From: Candidatus Omnitrophota bacterium
GTDB taxonomy: Bacteria > Omnitrophota > Gorgyraeia > Zapsychrales > JANLHA01
Assembly (NCBI GenBank): GCA_024653845.1
Contig: JANLHA010000324.1
Coordinates: 1-7,246 of the forward strand
Length of the DNA: 7,246 nt
Direction of reading: 5' to 3'
The position numbers and the translations under genes are program-made. The notes beneath the pieces were generated by a model, which saw only the letters and a program-made list of their open reading frames with translations, did not search any database and was not told where the DNA came from. Below, one piece after another: positions 1 to 6,381 of this stretch (positions are counted from its first letter, which is position 1; the number at the start of each line of letters is the position of its first letter).

Positions 1-288
1 CAAGAAATTGAAAGCGCAGGGACAAGAATAGGACTCAACCTGGTCAATCTCAATCCGCTTCCTATCAAGGACAGTGCTGCTTCCCGAAGAGTCGCGGTCA
101 ATGTCGAGATTGAAGGAGAGCTGGTGAGCATGATGCGTTTTATCCATGAATTGCAAACGACAAAATCTTTTTTCTTTATCGAAGAGCTTGAAATTGGGGT
201 TTCTTCTCCAGGAGCAACAAAGAGTGCTGCGCCTTTGCGAGCTCGTTTGGTTGTATTAAGGTTGATTCCCGCAGAAGAAAGGATGTGA
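1..288 (+). CDS. PilO/GspM-like assembly protein, 3' end only
   Basis: This is the last 95 codons of a gene that begins before the window, read in the frame that ends with TGA at 286-288. The visible part alternates hydrophobic strands and helices. The stretch from about residue 29 (RRVAVNVEIEGEL) through MMRFIHELQTTKSFFFIEEL to RARLVVLRLIP follows the usual pattern of the C-terminal ferredoxin-like domain of PilO and GspM-type proteins. These proteins dimerise in the periplasm and link the inner-membrane platform of type IV pili or type II secretion systems. The N-terminal membrane helix expected of the family would lie outside the window. One base separates its stop from the next start, so the two genes are almost certainly translated together. 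Which of the two systems it serves cannot be decided from this fragment. The family assignment comes from pattern recognition only. Confidence 0.7.
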   Translation, partial: QEIESAGTRIGLNLVNLNPLPIKDSAASRRVAVNVEIEGELVSMMRFIHELQTTKSFFFIEELEIGVSSPGATKSAAPLRARLVVLRLIPAEERM

Positions 289-289
289 G

Positions 290-817
290 ATGAAGGCGAT
301 GAGGCCAGAAGAAGTTATGCATCAGAAATGGATGCGGAGGGCCCAGAAGGGAACGGGTGTTGTGTGGGGGTTGGCCATCCTTTTTTCAGCCTTCTTTTTT
401 GTAAAATTGGCTCATCCTATCCCAAAAATTTTTGACCAGGACATTGTTGATGCAGGTTCGTCAACTTTAGTCGCGGCCACGATGCCATCTTCTCTAGTGG
501 ATTTCAAAATTTATGAAAAAGCTTTTCAGCGTAATGGAATTTTTGAGCGTAAGATTCTTAATAGAGAAGAAGGATTTGCGAATGGTGATCAAAAAGTCCA
601 TACGGCTTCAGCGCTTTCAGATATCAAAACAAAATACCGTCTTGTTGGAATCATCTTGGATACTCATCCTCAGGCCATCCTTGAAGATCTTCAGAAGAAT
701 AAAACAGTCTTTTTGTCGAGAGGGGATAAAATTGAGAACTTGATTTTGCAAGAGGTCGAAGAGGGAAAGATCATTTTGAATGACGACAATCGGAGTGTCG
801 AAATTTTGATAGAATAA
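290..817 (+). CDS. GspC-like (HR domain) inner-membrane protein of a type II secretion/pilus system
   Basis: This 175-residue protein has a short basic N-terminus, one membrane helix at about residues 22-41, a linker of low conservation, and a C-terminal beta-rich domain at about residues 112-175. That domain (YRLVGIILDTHPQAILED, then LSRGDKIENLILQEV and IILNDDNRSVEIL) matches the homology-region fold of GspC and the related PilP. Such proteins connect the inner-membrane platform to the N-terminal domains of the secretin. Its place right after a PilO/GspM-like gene and two genes before a secretin supports this role. It has no lipobox, which argues for GspC rather than lipoprotein PilP. It is shorter than typical proteobacterial GspC and has no C-terminal PDZ or coiled-coil domain. 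The ATG at 290 has AAAGG at 278-282 as a ribosome site. A second ATG at 299 is less well placed. Confidence 0.75.
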   Translation: MKAMRPEEVMHQKWMRRAQKGTGVVWGLAILFSAFFFVKLAHPIPKIFDQDIVDAGSSTLVAATMPSSLVDFKIYEKAFQRNGIFERKILNREEGFANGDQKVHTASALSDIKTKYRLVGIILDTHPQAILEDLQKNKTVFLSRGDKIENLILQEVEEGKIILNDDNRSVEILIE

Positions 818-826
818 AAATTAGCT

Positions 827-833
827 AAGGAGG
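827..833 (+). promoter_or_regulatory. Strong ribosome binding site for the MORN-repeat gene
   Basis: AAGGAGG lies four bases before the ATG at 838. It is the best gene-proximal Shine-Dalgarno sequence in the window and fixes the start of the repeat protein. Confidence 0.8.
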
Positions 834-837
834 AAAC

Positions 838-1629
838 ATGTCGCGGTATATTTTCACAATGTTATTGATGGTAGGGTTGTGGCGTGCTCCGTTGGTTGGA
901 GCTGATTTACCAGAGTCTTACGAGCCAGGGATTGCCTTGCCTAAGGAATATCGTCAACCGTGTTCCAATTTTAACTTCATCAAGGACGGCATTGATGAAC
1001 AGAGGTTAGATAATGGCAACCTTTATCTTTCAGCGTCTTGCCAAGATGGAAAACAACAGGGCGTTGAGAAAAGATATTACAAAAATGGACAAGTTTGGCA
1101 GGAATCCAACTATGAGAATGGAATGCTTCATGGAGCCTTTCGTGAATATCATTTCGATGGAGCTTTGAAAATCGAAACGTATTTTCGTTATGGGAAGGTG
1201 CACGGTGATCATTTGCAATATTATTCCAACGGGAATCTTCAGAAGAGCGCGCATTATGATCATGACCAAAAAGAGGGAGTTGAAAAAACGTACCAGGCCG
1301 ATGGGCACTTGATGTTTGAAGAAAATTATCATAAGGGCAAAAAAGAGGGCTTGAGTGTGGGATATTATGAGGACGGGAAAGTAGCGTGTCAGCAAGAATA
1401 TAAGGAAGCTCAACCGCAAGGTCCTGCTCTTTTTTATGATCGTCAGAATCAAGAAGCCGAAGGGGAGCCCATTGTTAATTTTCAGCAGACATGTGGCTCT
1501 GTGATGGCCCCTGGAGAGAAAGATGTTGATAGGCCAGGAGACCTTGAATCCACCGTAGGCTTCGAGAATGAAAATATCAAAGAAAATCAAGAAGAAAAGA
1601 AAAATCCTGGCTATTATTCGGGACCTTGA
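838..1629 (+). CDS. Exported MORN-type repeat protein (YwqK-like family)
   Basis: This 263-residue protein starts with a likely signal peptide (hydrophobic residues 5-20, probable cleavage after LVGA at about residue 22), so it is expected outside the cytoplasm. Residues 71-190 form five tandem repeats of exactly 24 residues (71-94, 95-118, 119-142, 143-166, 167-190), followed by a partial sixth at 191-205. Each repeat carries a KxxG near its start, an aromatic YY/YH/YQ near position 10, then a DG or NG and a closing Y. This is the MORN_2 pattern found in proteins often named 'YwqK family antitoxin', a label that does not prove an antitoxin role. The tail from about residue 205 is acidic and probably disordered. 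There are Cys at 42, 68, 184 and 219. It sits between the GspC-like and secretin genes, so it may be an accessory or substrate of that machine. That is inference from position. Confidence 0.85.
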   Translation: MSRYIFTMLLMVGLWRAPLVGADLPESYEPGIALPKEYRQPCSNFNFIKDGIDEQRLDNGNLYLSASCQDGKQQGVEKRYYKNGQVWQESNYENGMLHGAFREYHFDGALKIETYFRYGKVHGDHLQYYSNGNLQKSAHYDHDQKEGVEKTYQADGHLMFEENYHKGKKEGLSVGYYEDGKVACQQEYKEAQPQGPALFYDRQNQEAEGEPIVNFQQTCGSVMAPGEKDVDRPGDLESTVGFENENIKENQEEKKNPGYYSGP

Positions 1630-1685
1630 AGGCCCTGGAAGCGAAGTTTGGGCGAGTTTAAAGCTGTTTTCTTCTGGACGAACTA

Positions 1686-1694
1686 TGTTATAAT
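1686..1694 (+). promoter_or_regulatory. Extended -10 promoter before the secretin gene
   Basis: TGTTATAAT contains a perfect TATAAT (1689-1694) with an upstream TG at 1686-1687, an extended -10 element as recognised by housekeeping sigma factors. No good -35 hexamer is visible at 16-18 bp, only the T-rich stretch around 1666-1672; extended -10 promoters tolerate this. The predicted transcript would start near 1701 and give a leader of about 20 bases to the ATG at 1723. It lies in the 93-base gap after the MORN-repeat gene. Confidence 0.6.
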
Positions 1695-1722
1695 AGCTCG
1701 CTTTGAAAGGCCATTTAACGTC

Positions 1723-3327
1723 ATGATGAAGAAAACTTTATTATCTTTGATGATCAAAACAACCATCCGAGGAATTCTTGTTTTTTGTTTGGGGATCATC
1801 GCCCTGGATTCGGTCAAAGCCGAGCCATCGGTGCGTTCTTTCGCTGAAGGCGAGGCTCCATCGCTCATCCAGCCTGTACAGAAACAGAATGCCACAACCA
1901 AAGTCGAAAAAATTGATATTCCCGAAAGTGCCATGATCGACCTTCTGGAACTCAAAGATATGAACACGTTGGATGTCCTTGATCTCATTTCTAAGAAAAC
2001 CGGTCTGAATATCATCGCCGGTAATGATGTGAAAGGCAAAGTGAGTATTTATCTTCGGAATGTCAAACTCAAAGATGCTCTCAAGATTGTTTTGGATGCC
2101 AATGGGTTGGCTTATAAGTTTGAAGACAACATCATTCGGGTTATGCCCGCGGCGGAGTTCGAAATGCGTTATGGTTATAAATTTGGGGGAGACATCGAAA
2201 CTCGCGTCATTCATCTTTTGCATACCAACGTCGAGGACATCGCCATTTTTGCGAATCAAATGAAATCCCCGACAGGGAAGGTGGTAACAAATCCTCAGAC
2301 CAATACGTTGGTGATTACCGATTCCTCTCAGAGTTTAGAAAATTTGCAGAAATTGATCCAACAGGTCGATGTACCGGTTGAAACCAAAGTTTTTGCCCTC
2401 AGTTATTCTCGAGCGACCGATATTACGGAAAAAATCCGTCCGACATTAACGAACAATATTGGCCACGTCAGGACCGATGAGCGTTCGAATAAAATTATTG
2501 TCACGGACACTTTGACCAAGCTTCGAGAGATTGCCAGTATCATCGAAGCTTTTGACGTCAAGGAAAAGGAAGTTTTGATCGAAGCGAAGATTGTGCAAAT
2601 TGTTTTGAGCGATCAATACAAATTTGGAGTAGATTGGGAAGCGGTGGTTTCTGATTATCATAAGGTCGATCTTAAGAATGATTTGGATATCTTAAGCAGT
2701 GCTGATAAAGGAGGAAAGCTCAGTGTCGGGACGGTTTCGGATGACGATTACAACGTTTTGTTGGAAGCCCTTGAGACGGTAGGAGCAACCAACATCCTTT
2801 CGAGCCCTACAATTACGGCTATGAATAATCAGGAAGCCAAGATTTTAGTTGGGTCCACCGAGCCTTATGTGACGACAACCACAACTACTCCTTCTAGTGG
2901 TCCCGCGACTACGGCTGAGAGTGTAAACTTCATCGACGTCGGCGTGAAACTGTTTGTCACCCCCACAATCCACATGGATGATTTCATTACAATGAAAATC
3001 AATCCGGAAGTCAGCTCCGTCATCAAGAAAGTGATTACCAGCAACAATAATACGATCCCCGTGATTGAAACTTCGGAAGCCGAAACCAAAGTGATGGTCA
3101 AAGATGGTGTGACCATCGTGATTGGTGGATTGATCAAGGAGGAGCGCATTGAATCTAAGAATAAAGTTCCTGTTTTGGGAGACATTCCTCTTTTAGGGCA
3201 TGCTTTTCGAAATAGCGACGAGCTGGTCCGCAAAACCGAGATTGTGATTTTTTTAACGCCTAAAATCATCTCTGGCGATATTCCGGTTGCAAAAAATGAA
3301 AAAGTGCTAGGAGCCTTACGACCTTGA
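1723..3327 (+). CDS. gspD: GspD/PilQ-family outer-membrane secretin
   Basis: The 534-residue secretin forms the outer-membrane gated channel of a type II secretion or type IV pilus-like system. A signal peptide occupies residues 1-33 (KK, hydrophobic core, cleavage after SVKA). Residues 67-150 look like an N0/STN domain, in which a nonself loop would face the GspC-like partner. Residues 160-290 hold two N1-type modules, and from about 283 (VLIEAKIVQIVLSDQYKFG) the secretin core begins. The signature VPVLGDIPLLGHAFR lies near residue 482, followed by EIVIFLTPKII. A Thr-rich segment (TTTTTTPSSGP, from residue 384) lies where secretins have the gate loop. The frame is open back to a TTG at 1648, but that would place the promoter inside the gene and hide the signal peptide, so the start at 1723 (or the next ATG, 1726) is preferred. 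GAAAGG at 1705-1710 is a distant ribosome site. Confidence 0.93.
   Translation: MMKKTLLSLMIKTTIRGILVFCLGIIALDSVKAEPSVRSFAEGEAPSLIQPVQKQNATTKVEKIDIPESAMIDLLELKDMNTLDVLDLISKKTGLNIIAGNDVKGKVSIYLRNVKLKDALKIVLDANGLAYKFEDNIIRVMPAAEFEMRYGYKFGGDIETRVIHLLHTNVEDIAIFANQMKSPTGKVVTNPQTNTLVITDSSQSLENLQKLIQQVDVPVETKVFALSYSRATDITEKIRPTLTNNIGHVRTDERSNKIIVTDTLTKLREIASIIEAFDVKEKEVLIEAKIVQIVLSDQYKFGVDWEAVVSDYHKVDLKNDLDILSSADKGGKLSVGTVSDDDYNVLLEALETVGATNILSSPTITAMNNQEAKILVGSTEPYVTTTTTTPSSGPATTAESVNFIDVGVKLFVTPTIHMDDFITMKINPEVSSVIKKVITSNNNTIPVIETSEAETKVMVKDGVTIVIGGLIKEERIESKNKVPVLGDIPLLGHAFRNSDELVRKTEIVIFLTPKIISGDIPVAKNEKVLGALRP
3309..3313 (+). promoter_or_regulatory. Ribosome binding site supporting the TTG start of the amidase
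   Basis: AGGAG lies ten bases before the TTG at 3324, inside the last codons of the secretin gene. It supports the TTG over the later ATG at 3360, which would cut the lipoprotein signal. Confidence 0.6.
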
Positions 3328-4334
3328 GATCTTTTTTTGTTTATATTGTTGCAGGTTGCATGGTGTTCTTTTCTGGATGTGCCACGGTCCCTTCCAAAGG
3401 GACAACACGCAATCTCCAAGATCTTTGTCAAAAACATAATATTGAATTGGAATGGGACAGCGTTTCGCAAGTGATCAAATTGAACCGCGGCCAGGTAGAT
3501 GGCAAATGTTTGATTGGTAGCGATATGGTGATTGTTGCCGGTGAAAAGATTGCCTTGTCTCAGGCGCTGTATCGAGACAGAAATGCAATCATTGTTCCTT
3601 TTGATTTTGAGGACAAGGTGATTCCGCAGTTCCTGGAATATAAAATCACGACAAAGAAGAAAACTTACAAGGTGATCGTTGATGCTGGGCATGGCGGTAA
3701 AGATCCGGGCGCGGTGAGCCGCAGTGGGTTGAAGGAAAAAGAAATTGTTTTGGACATCGCCAAGCGGCTCAAGGAAAAGTTGAAAGACCAGGGATTTTCT
3801 GTGGATATGACAAGGACTGGAGATCAATTTTTGTCATTAGGGGAACGTACTGAGATCGCGAGTCAAGGGCAGCCGGACTTGTTCATTAGCATTCATGCAA
3901 ACGCGAGTCCTCAGCGAAGTGTCCAGGGGCTTGAGGTTTATATCTTGCGGGAATTGACGTCGCGAGAGCGTCGAGAAGAACAGCGTTTGAAAAATTCTCA
4001 TCTTTTATTCAAAGGTTTGGAAATGGATGGTCATTCCGAGGCCGAGGAGATCATTGAAGATATGTTGTACAGTTACAAACGGGCGGAATCGAACCAATTG
4101 GCAAAACATTTGGCTTCAGAAGCGGCTAAAATGGCCAAATCCAAGAATCGGGGAATCAAATCTTCGGGGTTCTTTGTTTTGCGTAACACATTGATTCCGG
4201 CAATCCTCGTTGAAGTCGGTTTTATTACGAATCCTCGAGAAGAAAATCTTTTGAAAACCAAATCTTATCGTGAGAAAATTGCCGATGGTTTAGCCAAAGG
4301 CATTGTCGAATATTACAGCCAATCTGTAGATTAG
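3324..4334 (+). CDS. N-acetylmuramoyl-L-alanine amidase, Amidase_3 type, probable lipoprotein
   Basis: This zinc enzyme cleaves the bond between N-acetylmuramic acid and the peptide stem of peptidoglycan. Residues 1-19 look like a lipoprotein signal (VFFSGC, lipid-accepting Cys19). Residues 30-105 form a small domain resembling the N-terminal stalk domains of other wall amidases. The catalytic Amidase_3 domain spans about 114-332. Probable zinc ligands are His123 (DAGHGG), Glu138 (LKEKE) and His191 (SIHAN), and the catalytic Glu297 sits in ILVEVGFITN. Between His191 and the core resumes a charged insert of about 45 residues (about 211-256). In AmiB/AmiC-type amidases an insert here is an inhibitory helix displaced by an activator. 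The TTG start shares bases with the secretin TGA (TTGA), so translation is coupled. It probably opens the wall for division or for secretin assembly; the latter is inference. Length is 336 residues. Confidence 0.93.
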   Translation: MRSFFVYIVAGCMVFFSGCATVPSKGTTRNLQDLCQKHNIELEWDSVSQVIKLNRGQVDGKCLIGSDMVIVAGEKIALSQALYRDRNAIIVPFDFEDKVIPQFLEYKITTKKKTYKVIVDAGHGGKDPGAVSRSGLKEKEIVLDIAKRLKEKLKDQGFSVDMTRTGDQFLSLGERTEIASQGQPDLFISIHANASPQRSVQGLEVYILRELTSRERREEQRLKNSHLLFKGLEMDGHSEAEEIIEDMLYSYKRAESNQLAKHLASEAAKMAKSKNRGIKSSGFFVLRNTLIPAILVEVGFITNPREENLLKTKSYREKIADGLAKGIVEYYSQSVD

Positions 4335-4353
4335 TTTGGAGTTTAAGAGTTCC

Positions 4354-5157
4354 ATGAGTAAAGAAGGCCCCATTGGTGTTTTTGATTCAGGATTGGGTGG
4401 TTTGACTGTTGTGAAGGCGTTGATTCGTCATTTGCCATCGGAAGATGTTGTCTACTTCGGCGACACCGCGCGTGTTCCTTACGGGACCAAATCTCCAGAG
4501 TCGATCATTCGATTCTCCAAAGAAAATGCCCAGGTGCTTTTGAAGCACCGGGTGAAGATGATTGTCGTCGCTTGCAACTCTTCATCCAGTTATGCGTTGC
4601 CCTTGTTGAAGAAATCTTTTGATTTGCCGATTTTAGGCGTGATTGCGCCGGGGGTTAGAAAGGCGGTGGCTACGACGAAGAATAAGGTTGTGGGGATCAT
4701 TGCAACGCCTGCAACAATCAATAGCCGTTCGTATCATCAAGAAATTGCACAACAAGACTCCTCGATTCGGATTATCAGCCAAGCATGCCCGTTGTTTGTA
4801 CCTTTGGTGGAAGAGGGATGGTTTCATAAGCCTGTGACGCTTTCCGTAGCTGAAGAGTATTTGCGTGTGATTCAAAAGTCCAAGGCTGATACATTAATTT
4901 TGGGATGTACGCATTATCCTTTGTTGAAGGCCACGTTACAAAAGGTCATGGGCCAGGGGGTGGAGCTCATTGATTCCGCGCGCGAAGTGGCCCTTGAAGT
5001 TAAGAAAGTTTTGGAAGAATATGGATTGGCCCGAGGTGGTTCTCATCGCGCAAAATATAAATTTCTGATCAGCGACGAGCCGGCCCATTTTCAAAGGCTA
5101 GCGAAACGTTTCTTGGGATATGATATCAAAGATGTAAAGAAAGTTCTGGTGAAATGA
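4354..5157 (+). CDS. murI: Glutamate racemase
   Basis: MurI interconverts L- and D-glutamate in the cytoplasm and supplies the D-Glu of the peptidoglycan stem peptide. From the ATG at 4354 the protein has 267 residues, the usual length. The family's N-terminal motif VFDSGLGGLTV (Asp11, Ser12) is present. The two catalytic cysteines are Cys74 (VVACNSSSS) and Cys185 (LGCTHYP). The first motif is more often ACNTA; here Ser replaces Thr, a mild change. The frame opens at a TTG at 4336, but the conserved protein begins at MSKEGPIGVFDSG, and GGAG (4338-4341) or AAGAG (4345-4349) can serve the ATG. It lies 19 bases after the amidase and one base before queD, so it probably belongs to the same transcript. 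A perfect 7-bp hairpin (4533-4549) lies inside the gene with no T-run after it. Confidence 0.95.
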   Translation: MSKEGPIGVFDSGLGGLTVVKALIRHLPSEDVVYFGDTARVPYGTKSPESIIRFSKENAQVLLKHRVKMIVVACNSSSSYALPLLKKSFDLPILGVIAPGVRKAVATTKNKVVGIIATPATINSRSYHQEIAQQDSSIRIISQACPLFVPLVEEGWFHKPVTLSVAEEYLRVIQKSKADTLILGCTHYPLLKATLQKVMGQGVELIDSAREVALEVKKVLEEYGLARGGSHRAKYKFLISDEPAHFQRLAKRFLGYDIKDVKKVLVK

Positions 5158-5158
5158 T

Positions 5159-5521
5159 ATGTTTGAACTGACGGTACAAGACCGCATTTCATCGGCCCAT
5201 TTTTTAAGAGGCTATAACGGCCCTTGCCAAGACCTCCATGGACATACCTGGAAGATCGAGGTGGTCTTGCTTTCATCTCAACTCAACGAATTGGGATTGG
5301 TTATGGATTTTCGCGAGCTTAAAGTGAAACTTAAAGATTTTTTGAAGCCTTTGGATCACGTGTGTCTCAATGAACTTCCATCTTTCAAAGATGTGAATCC
5401 TTCGACGGAAAATCTTGCGCAATACATCTACCGAGGGTTCTCTAAGGCTTGTGTTCCCCTCAAACTCAAGCAGGTGAGAGTTTGGGAGTCGGAAATAACG
5501 AGTATTATATATTATGAATAA
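5159..5521 (+). CDS. queD: 6-carboxy-5,6,7,8-tetrahydropterin synthase (QueD)
   Basis: QueD converts 7,8-dihydroneopterin triphosphate to 6-carboxytetrahydropterin, the first dedicated step towards preQ0 and queuosine. The 120-residue length is typical. Zinc ligands are His14 (SSAHFL), His27 and His29 (LHGHTW). The catalytic Cys23 precedes them (PCQDLHGH), and Asp65-His66 (LDHVCLN) and Glu109 (VWESE) complete the active-site set seen in E. coli QueD. The C-x3-HGH arrangement and the MDF motif at 49-51 favour QueD over a eukaryotic-type pyruvoyltetrahydropterin synthase. Its start is two bases after the last base of the murI stop region, with GGTGA at 5148-5152 as ribosome site, so it is probably coupled to murI translation. 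The inverted-repeat element begins three bases after its stop. Confidence 0.94.
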   Translation: MFELTVQDRISSAHFLRGYNGPCQDLHGHTWKIEVVLLSSQLNELGLVMDFRELKVKLKDFLKPLDHVCLNELPSFKDVNPSTENLAQYIYRGFSKACVPLKLKQVRVWESEITSIIYYE

Positions 5522-5524
5522 TTC

Positions 5525-5628
5525 GAGAATCGGATAATCCCTTCGTTCACACGAACACCGTCTCTACTAGAATTGAAAACCTTATTGTAGACAGTGTCCG
5601 GAGTTCACTCAGGGATTATCCGATTCTC
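5525..5628. repeat. 104-bp inverted-repeat element between queD and queC
   Basis: The ends are perfect 18-bp inverted repeats: GAGAATCGGATAATCCCT (5525-5542) and its exact complement at 5611-5628. Inside is a second, imperfect stem: ACAC (5555-5558), GTCT (5560-5563) and AC (5566-5567) can pair with GTGT (5594-5597), AGAC (5589-5592) and GT (5587-5588). Both internal bulges contain the same hexamer GTTCAC (5545-5550 and 5603-5608). No transposase is encoded. ATT occurs at 5521-5523 and 5629-5631, a weak candidate for a short target duplication. There is no T-tract of the kind that follows an intrinsic terminator. It is probably a small non-autonomous palindromic element or a long mRNA hairpin. 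Confidence 0.8.
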
Positions 5629-5666
5629 ATTGTTTTGTAACTGGCCATCGGCTAATTGTAAACAAT
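5629..5666 (+). repeat. Small inverted repeat in the queC leader
   Basis: ATTGTTT at 5629-5635 can pair with AAACAAT at 5660-5666. The right arm also forms a near-palindrome with ATTGT at 5655-5659. The region lies directly before queC and has no clear ribosome site. It could be a weak leader hairpin or an operator; the sequence does not tell which. Confidence 0.3.
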
Positions 5667-5675
5667 CTCATAACG

Positions 5676-6323
5676 ATGAAAAAAGCGATCATTTTACTTT
5701 CAGGTGGGCTGGATTCGGCAACGACCTTGTATTATGCCAAAAACCAAGGGTATCAGACTTCATGTCTCATTTTTGATTATGGCCAGCGACATCGTCGAGA
5801 AATTCAGCAGGCAATCAAAATTGCCAAGGCCAGTCACAGTGATTACAAAATTGTAAAAATCAATCTTCCTTGGCAAGGATCCGCATTGTTGGATAAGAAA
5901 ATCGCTTTGCCAAGAAATCGGCAAAACATTCCTAAAGGGATTCCTGTTACGTATGTTCCGGCGAGAAATATCATTTTTTTAAGTTTTGCGGCATCTTACG
6001 CCGAAGCAGCTGGCGCTCAAACGATTTTTATTGGTGCGAATGCCATTGATTATTCGGGATATCCGGATTGCCGGCCCAATTTTTATCAGGCGTATCAGAA
6101 GGTCTTGAATTTGGGATTGAAGGCCGGTGTTGAAGGAAAAACGATTCGAGTGAAAACACCGTTGATTCGCAAAACCAAAGCCAGTATTATTCGATTGGGA
6201 TTGAGGTTGAGCGTGCCTTATCATTTGACGTGGTCATGCTATCAGGGCGGCGCGCGACCGTGTGGAGTGTGTGACAGTTGTATTTTGCGGGAAAAGGGAT
6301 TTGAAGAGGTCGGCAGGAGGTGA
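5676..6323 (+). CDS. queC: 7-cyano-7-deazaguanine synthase (QueC)
   Basis: QueC uses ATP and ammonia to turn 7-carboxy-7-deazaguanine into preQ0. The ATP-binding PP-loop is at the N-terminus (LLSGGLDSATT, Ser9 to Ser14). The structural zinc site near the C-terminus has four cysteines, Cys188, Cys196, Cys199 and Cys202 (SCYQGGARPCGVCDSC), with the family's spacing. Its 215 residues are at the short end for the family. The C-terminus stops soon after the zinc site as GFEEVGRR, and the last three codons and stop lie inside the left arm of an inverted-repeat element. The element may therefore have replaced a slightly longer native end (inference). The ATG at 5676 is well supported by the conserved MKKAIILLSGG, yet no Shine-Dalgarno sequence precedes it. 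Confidence 0.95.
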   Translation: MKKAIILLSGGLDSATTLYYAKNQGYQTSCLIFDYGQRHRREIQQAIKIAKASHSDYKIVKINLPWQGSALLDKKIALPRNRQNIPKGIPVTYVPARNIIFLSFAASYAEAAGAQTIFIGANAIDYSGYPDCRPNFYQAYQKVLNLGLKAGVEGKTIRVKTPLIRKTKASIIRLGLRLSVPYHLTWSCYQGGARPCGVCDSCILREKGFEEVGRR

Positions 6324-6347
6324 ATTTTAAAAGCAGAATATCGCGCA

Positions 6348-6359
6348 GCCCGAGCGGGC
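6348..6359. repeat. Short GC hairpin in the queC-queE element
   Basis: GCCCG (6348-6352) and CGGGC (6355-6359) are perfect complements around a two-base spacer, which is too tight for all five pairs to close in RNA. It is more likely a palindromic DNA motif. Confidence 0.5.
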
Positions 6360-6364
6360 ATGGT

Positions 6365-6381
6365 GTCCGCCGCAGGCGGAC
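6365..6381. repeat. GTCCGCC/GGCGGAC hairpin (REP-like)
   Basis: GTCCGCC (6365-6371) and GGCGGAC (6375-6381) form a perfect 7-bp stem around the loop GCA. It resembles repetitive extragenic palindromes. No T-run follows on either strand, so it is not an intrinsic terminator. Confidence 0.65.

Noticed and set aside
2865..3827. Long minus-strand open frame of 320 codons across the secretin and amidase
   Set aside because: It lies opposite two well-supported genes, shows no recognisable domain, and starts in a Thr-codon run. It is a shadow of plus-strand coding.
4336..4353. TTG at 4336 as the murI start
   Set aside because: The conserved protein begins after the ATG at 4354, and the GGAG at 4338 would fall inside the longer version.
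4533..4549. Perfect hairpin GGTGCTT-TTG-AAGCACC
   Set aside because: It lies inside murI, encodes conserved-looking protein, and lacks a T-run, so a terminator role is unlikely.
5482..5513. Promoter at the end of queD (TTGGGA with TATTAT or TATATT)
   Set aside because: Spacings of 15 or 20 bp are poor and the AT-rich hexamers are likely chance within coding sequence.
5525..5640. Intrinsic terminator between queD and queC
   Set aside because: The stem has a 68-base loop, is not GC-rich, and is followed by ATTGTTTTGT, not an uninterrupted T-tract.
5629..5675. PreQ1 riboswitch upstream of queC
   Set aside because: The location is attractive, but the C-rich and A-rich tail arrangement of known preQ1 aptamers is not visible here.
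5594..5776. Plus-strand open frame of 60 codons overlapping the start of queC
   Set aside because: It runs from the 104-bp element into queC in another frame and has no ribosome site or protein pattern.
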